18,206 nucleotides of DNA, taken from positions 317,824-336,029 of the forward strand of contig ML976998.1 of assembly GCA_010015675.1 (NCBI GenBank), given 5' to 3'. This DNA is from Byssothecium circinans (lineage: Eukaryota; Ascomycota; Dothideomycetes; Pleosporales; Massarinaceae). The notes beneath the pieces are model-generated. The model did not search any database, had not been told where the DNA came from, and saw only the letters and a list, made by a program, of their open reading frames with translations. This document shows positions 11,114 through 18,206 of this stretch, piece after piece. Each line of letters starts with the position of its first letter. Positions within the stretch are counted from its first letter, which is position 1. The position numbers were made by a program, and so were the translations under genes.

Positions 11114-12520
11114 ATGGACTTCAAGTCACAAACCCCCGACTGGCAAGCACCGCTTACCATCAACCAACCGACACGCCCTACTTCCCCTCGTCGAACACCT
11201 ACATCAGCGCCAAAGGCTTCTAGCTCAACGGAACGGAGACCCAAGCTTCGAGCTTCGTGTGATGCCTGCGCTGCGTCGAAGGTCAAGTGCAGCAAGGAGC
11301 ACCCTATGTGTGCTCGCTGCAATGCCAACGGCTCGCAATGCATCTACGGCGTCTCGAGGAAGCACGGTAAGCTGGGCCGGACGAGGAAGAGGAACCCAGA
11401 CGGCACTCCCTTTGTCAAGCAATCGAAGCAGCGACCTTCTCCCGACGGCAGCGAATTCAGCAAGTTCCGCGTCCGACCCGAGCCTATCATCCATCAAGAG
11501 CCTGTGTTCGACACGCAATCGTGGGGTTCGCCAACGCCGAGCTGGCCTGCAACCCCAGAGTTTGAGTTTGAAATGACGCCCGAGCCATTCTTCATGGAGC
11601 CCACAGACTTCAACTTCATGGACAGCATGATGCTGCCCACTACGCCACCGGAATTCGAGACAATGCAAGCCATCCAGCCTGAGCTCACCTTCATCGACCC
11701 GTTCGCCCGCAAACAATCAGTGATGCTCGATCTCCCCGACATCCCGGCTATCAAAGACTTCATGGGCAACGAGACGGTGAACCCAATGGACTACACTTTC
11801 TCCGAGGATATGTCCATGGACACGGGCTTCCTCCTCCCGTCCGGCACAACCTCACCACAGAGCCCCACGAGCACATCCTCGTACTTCCACAACCCGCTCC
11901 GCGTCAGCATCTCGATGCCGAGCTCACACTGCTGCTACACACTCGCCTACTCCACCCTCGAGAGTCTCTGCATCATCAACCCAGAGAACTCCACAGGCGT
12001 GGAGCTCAAGTCTCTCGACTCGGTCCTCTCCATCACGAAGACGGCCGTTGCCAACGTCCTCCAACTCCTCCAGTGCTCCTGCTCCTCTGATCCGCATCTC
12101 GCCATGCTGTACAGTAGCATCACCTCCAAGATCCTCACATGGTATCAGATCGCCGCGGGCGTGAAGCCAGCCTCGCTCTCCTCCACTACGCCCTCGCTCA
12201 GTGGCGCCTCCTCGCCCTCGTCCTCTGTCTTCTCGTCTCCGCTATCGACGCCCTCGTCAGAGCACACGACGTTTGATATCGAGATCAAGCCGATCAAGAT
12301 CGGGCTCTTCGAGTTCGACGAGGAGCAGCAGGCGGTGCTGAGGAAGCAGGTCGTGCTGCGTGAGCTGAAGAAGTGCCAAACGCTCGTCGACGCGCTGGCG
12401 AACTGGGGCGGCGAGGCGAAGACGGGACAGGCCGAGTTTCTGTACGATGTGCTTGGTGCGTGGTTGAAGAGCGAGCTATTCAAGACGCTGCGCGAGGTGG
12501 AGGGCGAAGAGGCGGCGTAG
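11114..12520 (+). CDS. Zn2Cys6 transcription factor, AflR-like
   Basis: A single exon of 468 residues. The zinc cluster is complete, with Cys at 49, 52, 59, 66, 69 and 76 (CX2CX6CX6CX2CX6C), and is followed by a basic linker (SRKHGKLGRTRKRN). This is the binuclear zinc DNA-binding domain of fungal regulators. The C-terminal part from about residue 270 (SHCCYTLAYSTLESLCI), through the Cys/Ser-rich QLLQCSCSSD, to a closing segment near FLYDVLGAWLKSELF resembles the aflatoxin regulatory protein (AflR) domain, common in regulators of polyketide clusters. The middle is rich in Pro, acidic and Met/Phe residues (MTPEPFFMEPTDF), as in activation regions. I chose the ATG at 11114 for its context (ACAATGG); the open frame continues upstream to 11078 without another ATG. 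No intron is needed. Target genes are unknown: no synthase is in the window. Confidence 0.88.
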   Translation: MDFKSQTPDWQAPLTINQPTRPTSPRRTPTSAPKASSSTERRPKLRASCDACAASKVKCSKEHPMCARCNANGSQCIYGVSRKHGKLGRTRKRNPDGTPFVKQSKQRPSPDGSEFSKFRVRPEPIIHQEPVFDTQSWGSPTPSWPATPEFEFEMTPEPFFMEPTDFNFMDSMMLPTTPPEFETMQAIQPELTFIDPFARKQSVMLDLPDIPAIKDFMGNETVNPMDYTFSEDMSMDTGFLLPSGTTSPQSPTSTSSYFHNPLRVSISMPSSHCCYTLAYSTLESLCIINPENSTGVELKSLDSVLSITKTAVANVLQLLQCSCSSDPHLAMLYSSITSKILTWYQIAAGVKPASLSSTTPSLSGASSPSSSVFSSPLSTPSSEHTTFDIEIKPIKIGLFEFDEEQQAVLRKQVVLRELKKCQTLVDALANWGGEAKTGQAEFLYDVLGAWLKSELFKTLREVEGEEAA

Positions 12521-12890
12521 GTTCCCTGGGCATCTGTCTTCCCGGCTGGGTGAGCTTCGTTTTTGTATTACTAGCGATGCATGGCGGTGGTGTTTTCTTC
12601 GGCGCCTTCTGGTGTTTGGTATTTCCATGTGTCTTGTTCGTATCCTATTCTTTGGCATGCATTGCGACGGTTTGAGATGGGTTGGGATGGAAGGGCTCAG
12701 CTATGAAGCCGAGGAAAAGCCGTGCCTCGGCTCACATCACGCTCGTTGGCCAGAAACTTGACGAAAAGTTACGACTCGTAGATAGTGTTTTTGGTAATTG
12801 TACATATATAAAGACATTCATAGGTGCACAATCATCTTCTTCCTGCAAGTGTGCTACAGAGAGATTGGATGTGAAGCAGTCAGCAGGGCC

Positions 12891-12974
12891 TACCATGGTA
12901 GGTAGCGCTCCTCGGCCAAGTGTGCTTACGCGCCAGATTTGAGGTTGTGAAATTCAAATTTAAATACCATGGTA
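12891..12974. repeat. Pair of identical 10-bp palindromes, TACCATGGTA
   Basis: TACCATGGTA occurs at 12891-12900 and 12965-12974. Because each is its own reverse complement, the pair is both a direct and an inverted repeat bounding 84 bp. It could be a paired dimer-protein site or the ends of a tiny element; nothing else in the interval decides between these. The second copy contains the ATG at 12969. Confidence 0.4.
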
Positions 12975-13019
12975 TGCAGTCTACAGCTATACAGTGACCA
13001 AAGGACTCCAAAGGCGACG

Positions 13020-13152
13020 ATGAAGGCAATTCAATTTATAGTGGCTATCGCATGGGTTGGCAAGCAGAAGCTTGGGATAAGGTCCGTCCGCCAAATTGGG
13101 GATCAATGTGACTTCACTGTGAATACTTGGCGTAAGCCGCAGAGCAAGCATA
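13020..13152 (+). other. Possible small secreted-protein ORF, interrupted by the transposon
   Basis: From ATG at 13020 the frame reads MKAIQFIVAIAWVGKQKLG, with the charge and hydrophobic pattern of a signal peptide, then a region with one Cys (IGDQCDFTVNTWRK), and enters the transposon end at 13153. If the element and one TA are removed in thought, the frame continues for six more residues beyond 14935 and stops, giving a protein of 50 residues (67 from the ATG at 12969). A TATA-like box lies about 210 bp upstream. Length and composition are compatible with chance, so this is only a candidate. Confidence 0.15.
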
Positions 13153-13228
13153 AGCTAGCCGACCGGGTAGCTGGCCACCCGTGGATGCTGGCCACATCAC
13201 GAAATCGGCCATCCCTCAGAAAATCGTG
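13153..13228. repeat. Left terminal inverted repeat of the complete transposon
   Basis: Starts with AGCTAGCC next to TA. The first 43 bp match the reverse complement of 14891-14933 exactly; the next 33 bp match with a few changes and one 1-bp length difference. GGCCAC boxes lie at 13173-13178 and 13190-13195. A third, changed by one transition to GGCCAT, lies at 13207-13212. Their offsets from the terminus are 20, 37 and 54 bp. Confidence 0.92.
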
Positions 13229-13274
13229 TTTATTTCAGTCAACCTAGTTACAATTGCCACTCTGTACACATAGA

Positions 13275-14831
13275 TTAAAGAGTTTTAGCTGCTATTTCAG
13301 CTGCTGCTCTCTCTGCTTCTTTTTCTGCTGCTTTGTCGTTGTTTTGTAACGCTAAAAGATCTGCTGCCTATTTTGCTATCATGATTGTATCTATATCTGC
13401 AAAGCGTTGATTTAGGTCTACCCGTATTCTCTTTCGTGGCTGTTAAGGCTTAAGGGCCTCAAGTTAACTGTGTAGTCTTTTGTTCTCTATTTCCAGCAGC
13501 GCTGCGCGTGTATTTGCAAAGGCAATTGCTTTGCCTGCTTTTTCAATAAGCTGATGAGCCTCGCGATGGATTCTCTGCCTTCCGTGTAGCTCTCGCTAAG
13601 CTATAAAAAGATCGCGAGGTCCGTGGGGGGTAGATAGATAGCTCTAAGCAGGTTAAGGTTAGTTCTAATGAGGTAGCGTAATAGGCCTCTAAGCTACTTA
13701 AGAGGAGTTGACTACCCACTTAATATTTAATAGACAGATGCCTACAGTAGCCTATCTAGCTCGTATGACTCTCTCAGTAATCCCTTTCTCTCTAGCTGCG
13801 TGGTAGGCAGTAATAAAACGTTCCTTTTTAATAGATGCTACGTCATTAAGGTAGGATAGTTCTTAAATCTATTACTAATAGAAACGCTTTACTACTAAGA
13901 AAACTAAGAGATCTAGAGGCTGTAAGACGTGCGAGGAATAAGCAGGTAGAAATAGAAGCTAAACTTTATTCTGTTTATAGAGCTATAGGAATTCTAGGTC
14001 AATATAGCTACCGTAGCTATTTAGGATGAGTATCCTCCAACGATCGCGTAAGGGAGCTGTATTAGGCAGAAACACGTGCTGTAGCTACTTAGTTCTAATC
14101 GCATTAGATGTCTAGCCGTTCTATAAGGTTGTATAAAGCTAGTCTAGAATAGTTATAGGAAACTAGGTAGTCTATAGGTTCTAGCCCTTAAATATCACTG
14201 CGCAGCGTAGTTTCTTACCTATAGCTAATACGCACTTAATTATAGATGCCCACTCGCGATTCTCTAGAGACTAATAATAAGCCTTCTTTTTCTAACTACT
14301 TACAAGTACTCTAGTGTTTGCACATACACCTAGGGCCTTCCTAGTCTTATCTATATTCTATGTATCCTTAGCCTGTATGCCTAGCTTTGCGCGCAGCCTC
14401 TTATAGTGCTAAAGAAACCCGCGTATCTACTCCTATGTTGCTGCCTTAGCCTATGAGGCTTCTATCTTTCTACCCACAACAGATGCGACGCGTGGGTTGC
14501 GCTTAATAAAGCAGGATATCTAATGTTTGCCAACAGGATTGTCGTTTCATTCATCCGCAGGATTTGATTCGCCATTTCTCGCGCGCGTGTGGGAGGGAGG
14601 AAAAGCGCGTGCGTCTTCTTCAAAGATCCATCGTACGAGAAACTCCTCTTGTTGTGGAGTCAATCGCTGCTGGTATACGTGGCTATTTTAGTTGCTCTGC
14701 GTACCGCGTAGACGCGCAGCAAGCGTGCTTCGTGGGATCTTGTACGCCTTTGCAGCAGCTCGTTGACTAGGAAAAACTCCAGAAATAACGTCGCTAATAG
14801 CTGCTTGTATAGCTGCTTCACGGGGATCCAT
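13275..14831 (-). pseudogene. Fot1/pogo-like transposase pseudogene with RIP-like decay
   Basis: The relic runs from ATG at 14831-14829 (MDPREAAIQAAISDV, then SQRAAAKAYK) to a TAA at 13277-13275, about 519 codons, the usual length for Fot1/pogo transposases. Recognisable pieces appear in order: helix-turn-helix start, QQRLTPQQEEFLVRWI, REMANQILRMN, IKRNPRVASVVGRKIEAS, a decayed first catalytic block (NIDKT where the family has NMDET), GVCANTRVL, a second block LILNSYGS where the catalytic Asp has become Asn, HVLQPLDL, and a charged coiled-coil-like tail. At least two frameshifts (near 14535-14600) and more than twenty in-frame stops, nearly all TAG, break it. Many stops sit where the family has Trp or Gln (TT*FP, NG*TSNA), as TGG to TAG or CAG to TAG changes would give. 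It cannot encode active transposase. Confidence 0.92.
13595..14500. other. TAG/CTA-rich tract with RIP-like C-to-T mutation
   Basis: Between these approximate limits TpA dinucleotides, especially within TAG, CTA and CTAG, are strikingly frequent, while flanking parts of the same element look normal. Substitutions inferred from the transposase family are CpA to TpA on one strand and TpG to TpA (CpA to TpA on the other), as expected from repeat-induced point mutation, the premeiotic silencing process of ascomycetes. Limits were judged by eye. Confidence 0.75.
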
Positions 14832-14856
14832 TTTGGTAGGGTGGGTGTTGAGATAT

Positions 14857-14933
14857 CACGATTTTCTGAGGGGTGGCCGATTTCTGAGGGGTGGCCAGCA
14901 TCCACGGGTGGCCAGCTACCCGGTCGGCTAGCT
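14857..14933. repeat. Right terminal inverted repeat of the complete transposon
   Basis: Ends GGCTAGCT before TA at 14934. GTGGCC boxes lie at 14873-14878, 14891-14896 and 14908-14913, ending 55, 37 and 20 bp from the terminus. The same three-box layout occurs in the left transposon of the window. Confidence 0.92.
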
Positions 14934-15176
14934 TAACATTGCTATCCACAAATGATTGCGGGGCGTAGCATTAACACATATGCAGTATACCGGCCAACAC
15001 ATGTATGTGCCAGTTGCTTGCCTCTGCCCCTGCTAGCTATGTGCGAATATAGCGAGGCTCAATGTTACAAGGTACTTATATCACTCCGCTCCTTCCCTCC
15101 TTTACGCCTGACATTACGTTGCAAAGCTTCCTCACATTTAATTCCACCCAAAGTTCCCAACTAAACAATCCGCAAT

Positions 15177-15591
15177 ATGTCGACTCCAACCTCCACCTCC
15201 ACGTCCTCCTTTTCCCTCCACGTAACATACTACATCAACCCCGCCAAAGCCGACGACTTCCTCGCCGCTCTCCGCCCCGCCTACGAAGGCGTCATCGCTG
15301 AGCCTGAGTGCATCTTCTTCGAAGTGTATACTTCACGCAACGAGCCAGGGACCTTCAAGCTCGTGGAGAATTGGAACGCGACAGAAGAATGGATGATGAA
15401 TGTGGGTGACTCGGGGTGGGAATAACCTTCATGGACGCTGATGGGTGATGCAGGTGCAGCTGAAGAAAGATTACTACAAGCCGTACCTTGCGGCCATCGA
15501 GAGCATGCAGGTCAAACCGAGGGAGTTTGAGATTTTGACCAGGATGGCGGGAAACGAGTGGGTTAGTGTGAGTAAGGAGATGCTTTCTTGA
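15177..15591 (+). CDS. ABM-fold (antibiotic biosynthesis monooxygenase-like) protein
   Basis: Two exons, 15177-15401 and 15454-15591, encode 120 residues. The intron is 52 nt and phase 0 (GTGGGT..CAG). A low-complexity Ser/Thr start (MSTPTSTSTSSF) precedes the ABM pattern: SLHVTYYINPAKADDFLAAL, then ECIFFEVYTSR, FKLVENWNATEEW, and DYYKPYLAAIESM with KPREFEI. ABM proteins are small dimeric ferredoxin-fold proteins. Some oxidise polyketides without cofactor, others have unrelated roles, so the substrate cannot be named. Homologues usually continue the Trp-x-x-x-EW region with an aromatic or charged stretch like VQLKKDYY, which supports the upstream acceptor; a second acceptor 6 nt downstream is possible. 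The gene converges with MetAP2, with 232 bp between the stop codons. Its promoter is squeezed against the transposon ending at 14933. No targeting signal is seen. Confidence 0.82.
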
Positions 15592-15823
15592 AGGGGTGAG
15601 GGTGCGAAGGACATTATCCTTAATGAGATAGTATCACGATGAGATAGTGAGGGAATTTTTAGCAACTTGCCGCAATTTGCTTGATATGTAACGATGTTTG
15701 GTTGAAAGAGTGAAGGCAAGGCGTGTTGAAGCACTTGCGAAGCTGATCGTCCGGCACTGTTGGAGTCCGGAACGTGAAAATATGCATCGTCAGTTCACAC
15801 CTTCAGTAGGTACAATTTCCATG

Positions 15824-17264
15824 TTAGTAATCGTCTCCTCGAGAAATTATCTCTTTACAATTAGGTCGGAGCAGCACAGTCTATTTGAAAGTCAGTGTTA
15901 ACGAACCATCGACTCCGGCACGAAAAACTCACATGCTCAAACTGTGCGACATAAGAGCCAGGGACGTCAACCAGTGGCGCATATTCCCGCACAATGCCGT
16001 TTGAAACGAGCGACCTCATACCGAGATGATATCGCTCAACCCCCAGACGTTCGAGGTAGCGCCGAGAGAAAGGCAGCGTGCCAAAGTTCTCATCAATCGT
16101 CTTCAGAAGAGCCTTGGCAGACGCATAGTGGAGACCAGAGGTGTTGGCCTTCTCGTTGCGCGAGTACCCATAAACCCCGATATCGTCGTTTGCAACCCCC
16201 TTGCCGGTGCTGCCAAAGGTCTCAATAGCGAACACGTCACCTTCTTCCATACGCTGATTCGTCTTCGTCTTGACAAACGGGACTTGCTTGTCGCCGTGAA
16301 TCTTGTAATGCAGGATGTTGTGGCCAGTGATGCTTTTGACTGCTTTGACTGGGACAGTCTTCCCGTTGAGCTGGACTTCGTAGCTCTCCATTACTTCCTG
16401 GAGAGCCTCACTGATGTGGTCAATTCGCGCGTCGATGCCAGCTTCCGCGAGCCCAGCATTGGTGGCCGCTTTGACGGCCGCAAGCAGATTGTCGTACACA
16501 GGGTTGGAAGCAACAGTGAAGGCGCTATCGACTATGCGGCCGTTGACGTGGACTCCAAAGTCAACACTCAGAACGTCGTCGTACTGTAGAATAACGTCTT
16601 TCGCTCCTGGATTTGGGGTCCAGTGGGCGGCGATGTTGTTCAGGCAGAGTCCTGTGGGGAATCCCATACCAGCTTTGAGGGCGTCACCGGTCACGATGGC
16701 TTGGTGGCCTACCAATCCTCGAACACCCTCCTCGATCTCATCGGCGAGCTTAGCCATCGAGACGCCGGGCTTGATGAGCGTCTGCACATACTGGCGGACC
16801 TGGCGATGCACTTCAGCAGCCATGCGATAGTCGGTCAAGAACTCGTCGTCCATGACGTTGGCTAGGTGACGCGTTTCCTCAGCCGTAGTGCGCTGAAGAT
16901 TATCATCTTTGGCGAAATATTCGACGATTTCCCCATCAGGATATACATTGTTTGGGAAGACCCTGGAAAGGGCGACTCTTGGTGGGGCCGTCTGCTGAAT
17001 GGGTCCTTTCTTGTTCTTCTTTGTCTTATTTCTCTTCCTCTTTTTCTTCTTGCCTTCGCTGTTGGCATCAATTTTCAAGTCAGTTCCAGGACTGCCGTTC
17101 TCTTCGTCATCATCGTCGCCGTTTTCATCCTGTCCTTCGAGCGTGCCTTCAACGAGACCGCTGGCGGCGGCTGACTTGGGCGGGTTGACGGTTGCGCTCG
17201 TGCTATTAGCCGTCGGGTTTCCGTTCGGACCTTGACGGTGGCCATCTGGCGACTTGGAGCCCAT
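15824..17264 (-). CDS. Methionine aminopeptidase 2 (MetAP2)
   Basis: Two exons on the minus strand, 17264-15933 and 15880-15824, encode 462 residues. The intron 15881-15932 is 52 nt (GTGAGT..TAG). The cytosolic enzyme removes the initiator Met from nascent proteins and is the target of fumagillin. An acidic stretch (about residues 45-60) and a polylysine block (about 72-86) form the eukaryotic type-2 N-terminal extension. All five metal ligands are present: D235, D246, H315, E348 and E443. They keep the spacing of the human enzyme at a constant offset of 16. H214 corresponds to the His modified by fumagillin. The second exon supplies the conserved C-terminus [18 protein letters not shown]; without splicing, the frame runs on to an unrelated tail ending at 15861, so the intron is firmly supported. 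The start at 17264 (MGSKSPDGH) fits fungal homologues. The protein looks fully functional. The hydrolase stop codon lies 263 bp upstream on the same strand. Confidence 0.95.
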
Positions 17265-17527
17265 TCTGTCGTACTCATAGGTTTCTTGAAGTTGGTGTTG
17301 ATGGGATAGAGGCGTGACAGTTGCAGGATGGTTTCAGCCCCTCTTAGCGAACGTCAAAGCCGAAACTCCGAGCTCCGACCCCGCTGTTCACAACACTATG
17401 TAAGGTATGGTGATGTGGAATGGTCCATTTGAACGCAGTTGACAGGAAAATGTGACAGGTGCGCATTGGTAAGTACCTAGGTAGTGAATATAGACTATAT
17501 GGGTCCGCGAAGGTTCCGGAGGTCGTC

Positions 17528-18206
17528 TTAGATGGGTGTGACCTTCAAGTTGGCGAGGTCTGCCGACACGACTGACCAGCCATCATTCTTCGCCCCGGCC
17601 CCAGTCAAGTACTCCGCAGCAGTAGCGTTACCACGCATAACCCACTCCACCCACCTCGCACCAATGATGCCGAACTTACCACCATCCTTTTCTCTATAAG
17701 TCCCGAGGTGACCAACAGGAAGATTCCCCTTCCACTTGGGGATACCAGCTGGCATATTGGAGTAGTCACGTTCACCCTGAGCGACGTAAGTGACCGAGAA
17801 ACCCTGCAGAGAGAATCCAAACTTACATTCGCATACGCAATATCGGTCGGACCACCCAAGAAGTAGAAAATCGGCTTCTTGAACTGCGTAGCCGCAGTTT
17901 GGTTCGTCAAAAGGCCGGAGCTCCAAATCCCAATACTCGAGACCCTTGAGTCCCAGATCTGAGCGCACGCTTCAATACCACCGCATGACCATCCTACTGC
18001 TACAATCCGGCTAGCATCTACGTTTGCGTAGGCGCCTTTTCCGGCCTATGCGGTAATCCAGTGGATGCTCTGCGTCATGAGCTGCGCTGTCGTTTGCCCG
18101 GTGCCTAAAGCAGAGTTGCCATCAATCAATCAGGAGATCAATCAGGGCCCAATTTTCGTCAGATTGATCCTATCAATCAATTCAATCTTTCTCCCGTACA
18201 AATTTT
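17528..18206 (-). pseudogene. Secreted alpha/beta-hydrolase-like protein, partial and apparently disrupted
   Basis: The last exon is 17776-17528 and the preceding exon runs from 17827 towards the right edge, joined over a 50-nt phase-0 intron (17777-17826, GTAAGT..CAG). The joined frame contains a nucleophile elbow GWSCGG (Ser codon at 17988-17986), FYFLGGPTDIAYAN, a possible acid residue, and LPVGHLGTY, a possible catalytic His. It ends in TAA at 17530-17528. NQT and NAT are potential N-glycosylation sites. This resembles uncharacterised secreted fungal hydrolase-fold proteins; the substrate is unknown. Upstream of GWSCGG the frame meets TAG at 18048-18046 inside WITA*AGKGAYANVDASR, where Gln would be natural. 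Further upstream the frame shifts near 18120-18135 at a GATT repeat: LID and DGNSALGTGQTT lie in different frames. The gene therefore seems broken twice, although assembly or sequencing error, or an unseen intron, could explain one break. The 5' end lies outside the window. Confidence 0.65.
18121..18187. repeat. ATCA/TGAT-rich low-complexity tract
   Basis: ATCAATCA-type words recur at 18121-18132, 18137-18144 and 18172-18186, with AGATTGATCC between them. They lie in the 5' part of the hydrolase-like gene and probably provided the slippage substrate for its apparent 4-bp frameshift. Confidence 0.5.

Larger units (their letters stand above)
12521..13152. other. Intergenic stretch between the regulator and the transposon
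   Basis: Roughly 630 bp. It should begin with the regulator's 3' untranslated region. A TATA-like TATATAAAG lies at 12805-12813, and two copies of the palindrome TACCATGGTA lie at 12891 and 12965. A short open frame beginning at 12969 or 13020 reads into the transposon at 13153 (listed separately). No other gene is visible. Confidence 0.5.
13153..14933 (-). mobile_element. Complete Fot1/pogo-like DNA transposon with decayed transposase
   Basis: The 1,781-bp element is flanked by TA at 13151-13152 and TA at 14934-14935, the target duplication of the Tc1/mariner superfamily. Its terminal inverted repeats are about 76-77 bp; the outer 43 bp (13153-13195 and 14891-14933) are identical. The size fits fungal Fot1/pogo elements (about 1.8-1.9 kb). 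One transposase relic fills the interior on the minus strand. The middle is full of TAG and CTA triplets, whereas both ends are nearly clean. It lies 243 bp upstream of the ABM gene start, so it has become part of, or displaced, that gene's promoter region. Confidence 0.93.

Noticed and set aside
11225..11716. 163-codon minus-strand frame inside the regulator gene
   Set aside because: Antisense shadow of the Zn2Cys6 coding sequence, with no domain of its own.
14660..14905. 81-codon minus-strand frame starting in the transposon end
   Set aside because: It is out of frame with the recognisable transposase start MDPREAAIQ and reads through the terminal repeat.

Overview
The window is filamentous ascomycete (Pezizomycotina) nuclear DNA, most likely from the Dothideomycetes. 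The evidence is short spliceosomal introns of 45-74 nt with GT..AG ends, a fungal SulP sulfate permease, an AflR-type Zn2Cys6 regulator, a CAP10/GT90 glycosyltransferase, and two Fot1/pogo-like DNA transposons, one carrying a repeat-induced point mutation (RIP)-like signature. The class assignment is inference from gene style; no species is claimed.

Layout. Positions 1-211 are the right end of a Fot1/pogo-like transposon, with its transposase start codon at 92 on the minus strand. It abuts a GT90/CAP10 glycosyltransferase gene (212-1552, +, three visible exons) that has no start codon of its own inside the window, so the transposon appears to have cut off its 5' end. After a 2.4 kb stretch without a supported gene comes an intact five-exon sulfate permease (3944-6460, +). 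A 4.6 kb stretch without a supported gene follows, then an intronless Zn2Cys6/AflR-like regulator (11114-12520, +). A complete 1,781-bp Fot1/pogo-like element (13153-14933), flanked by TA, sits between the regulator and a small antibiotic-biosynthesis-monooxygenase (ABM) fold gene (15177-15591, +). Converging on ABM is methionine aminopeptidase 2 (15824-17264, -). Behind it is a secreted alpha/beta-hydrolase-like gene (17528 to beyond 18206, -) that carries an in-frame TAG and an apparent 4-bp slippage frameshift.

How the parts relate. The genes do not form an obvious single pathway: sulfate uptake, N-terminal methionine removal and glycosyl transfer are separate tasks. The right half (Zn2Cys6 regulator, ABM protein, MetAP2, hydrolase) recalls the fumagillin-type arrangement in which MetAP2 is both drug target and self-resistance gene, but no synthase is present and the MetAP2 looks like an ordinary housekeeping enzyme. 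The clearest structural signals are in the transposons: a shared terminal architecture of three GTGGCC boxes at fixed 17-18 bp spacing, near-perfect terminal repeats around a RIP-like interior, and apparent damage to neighbouring genes.
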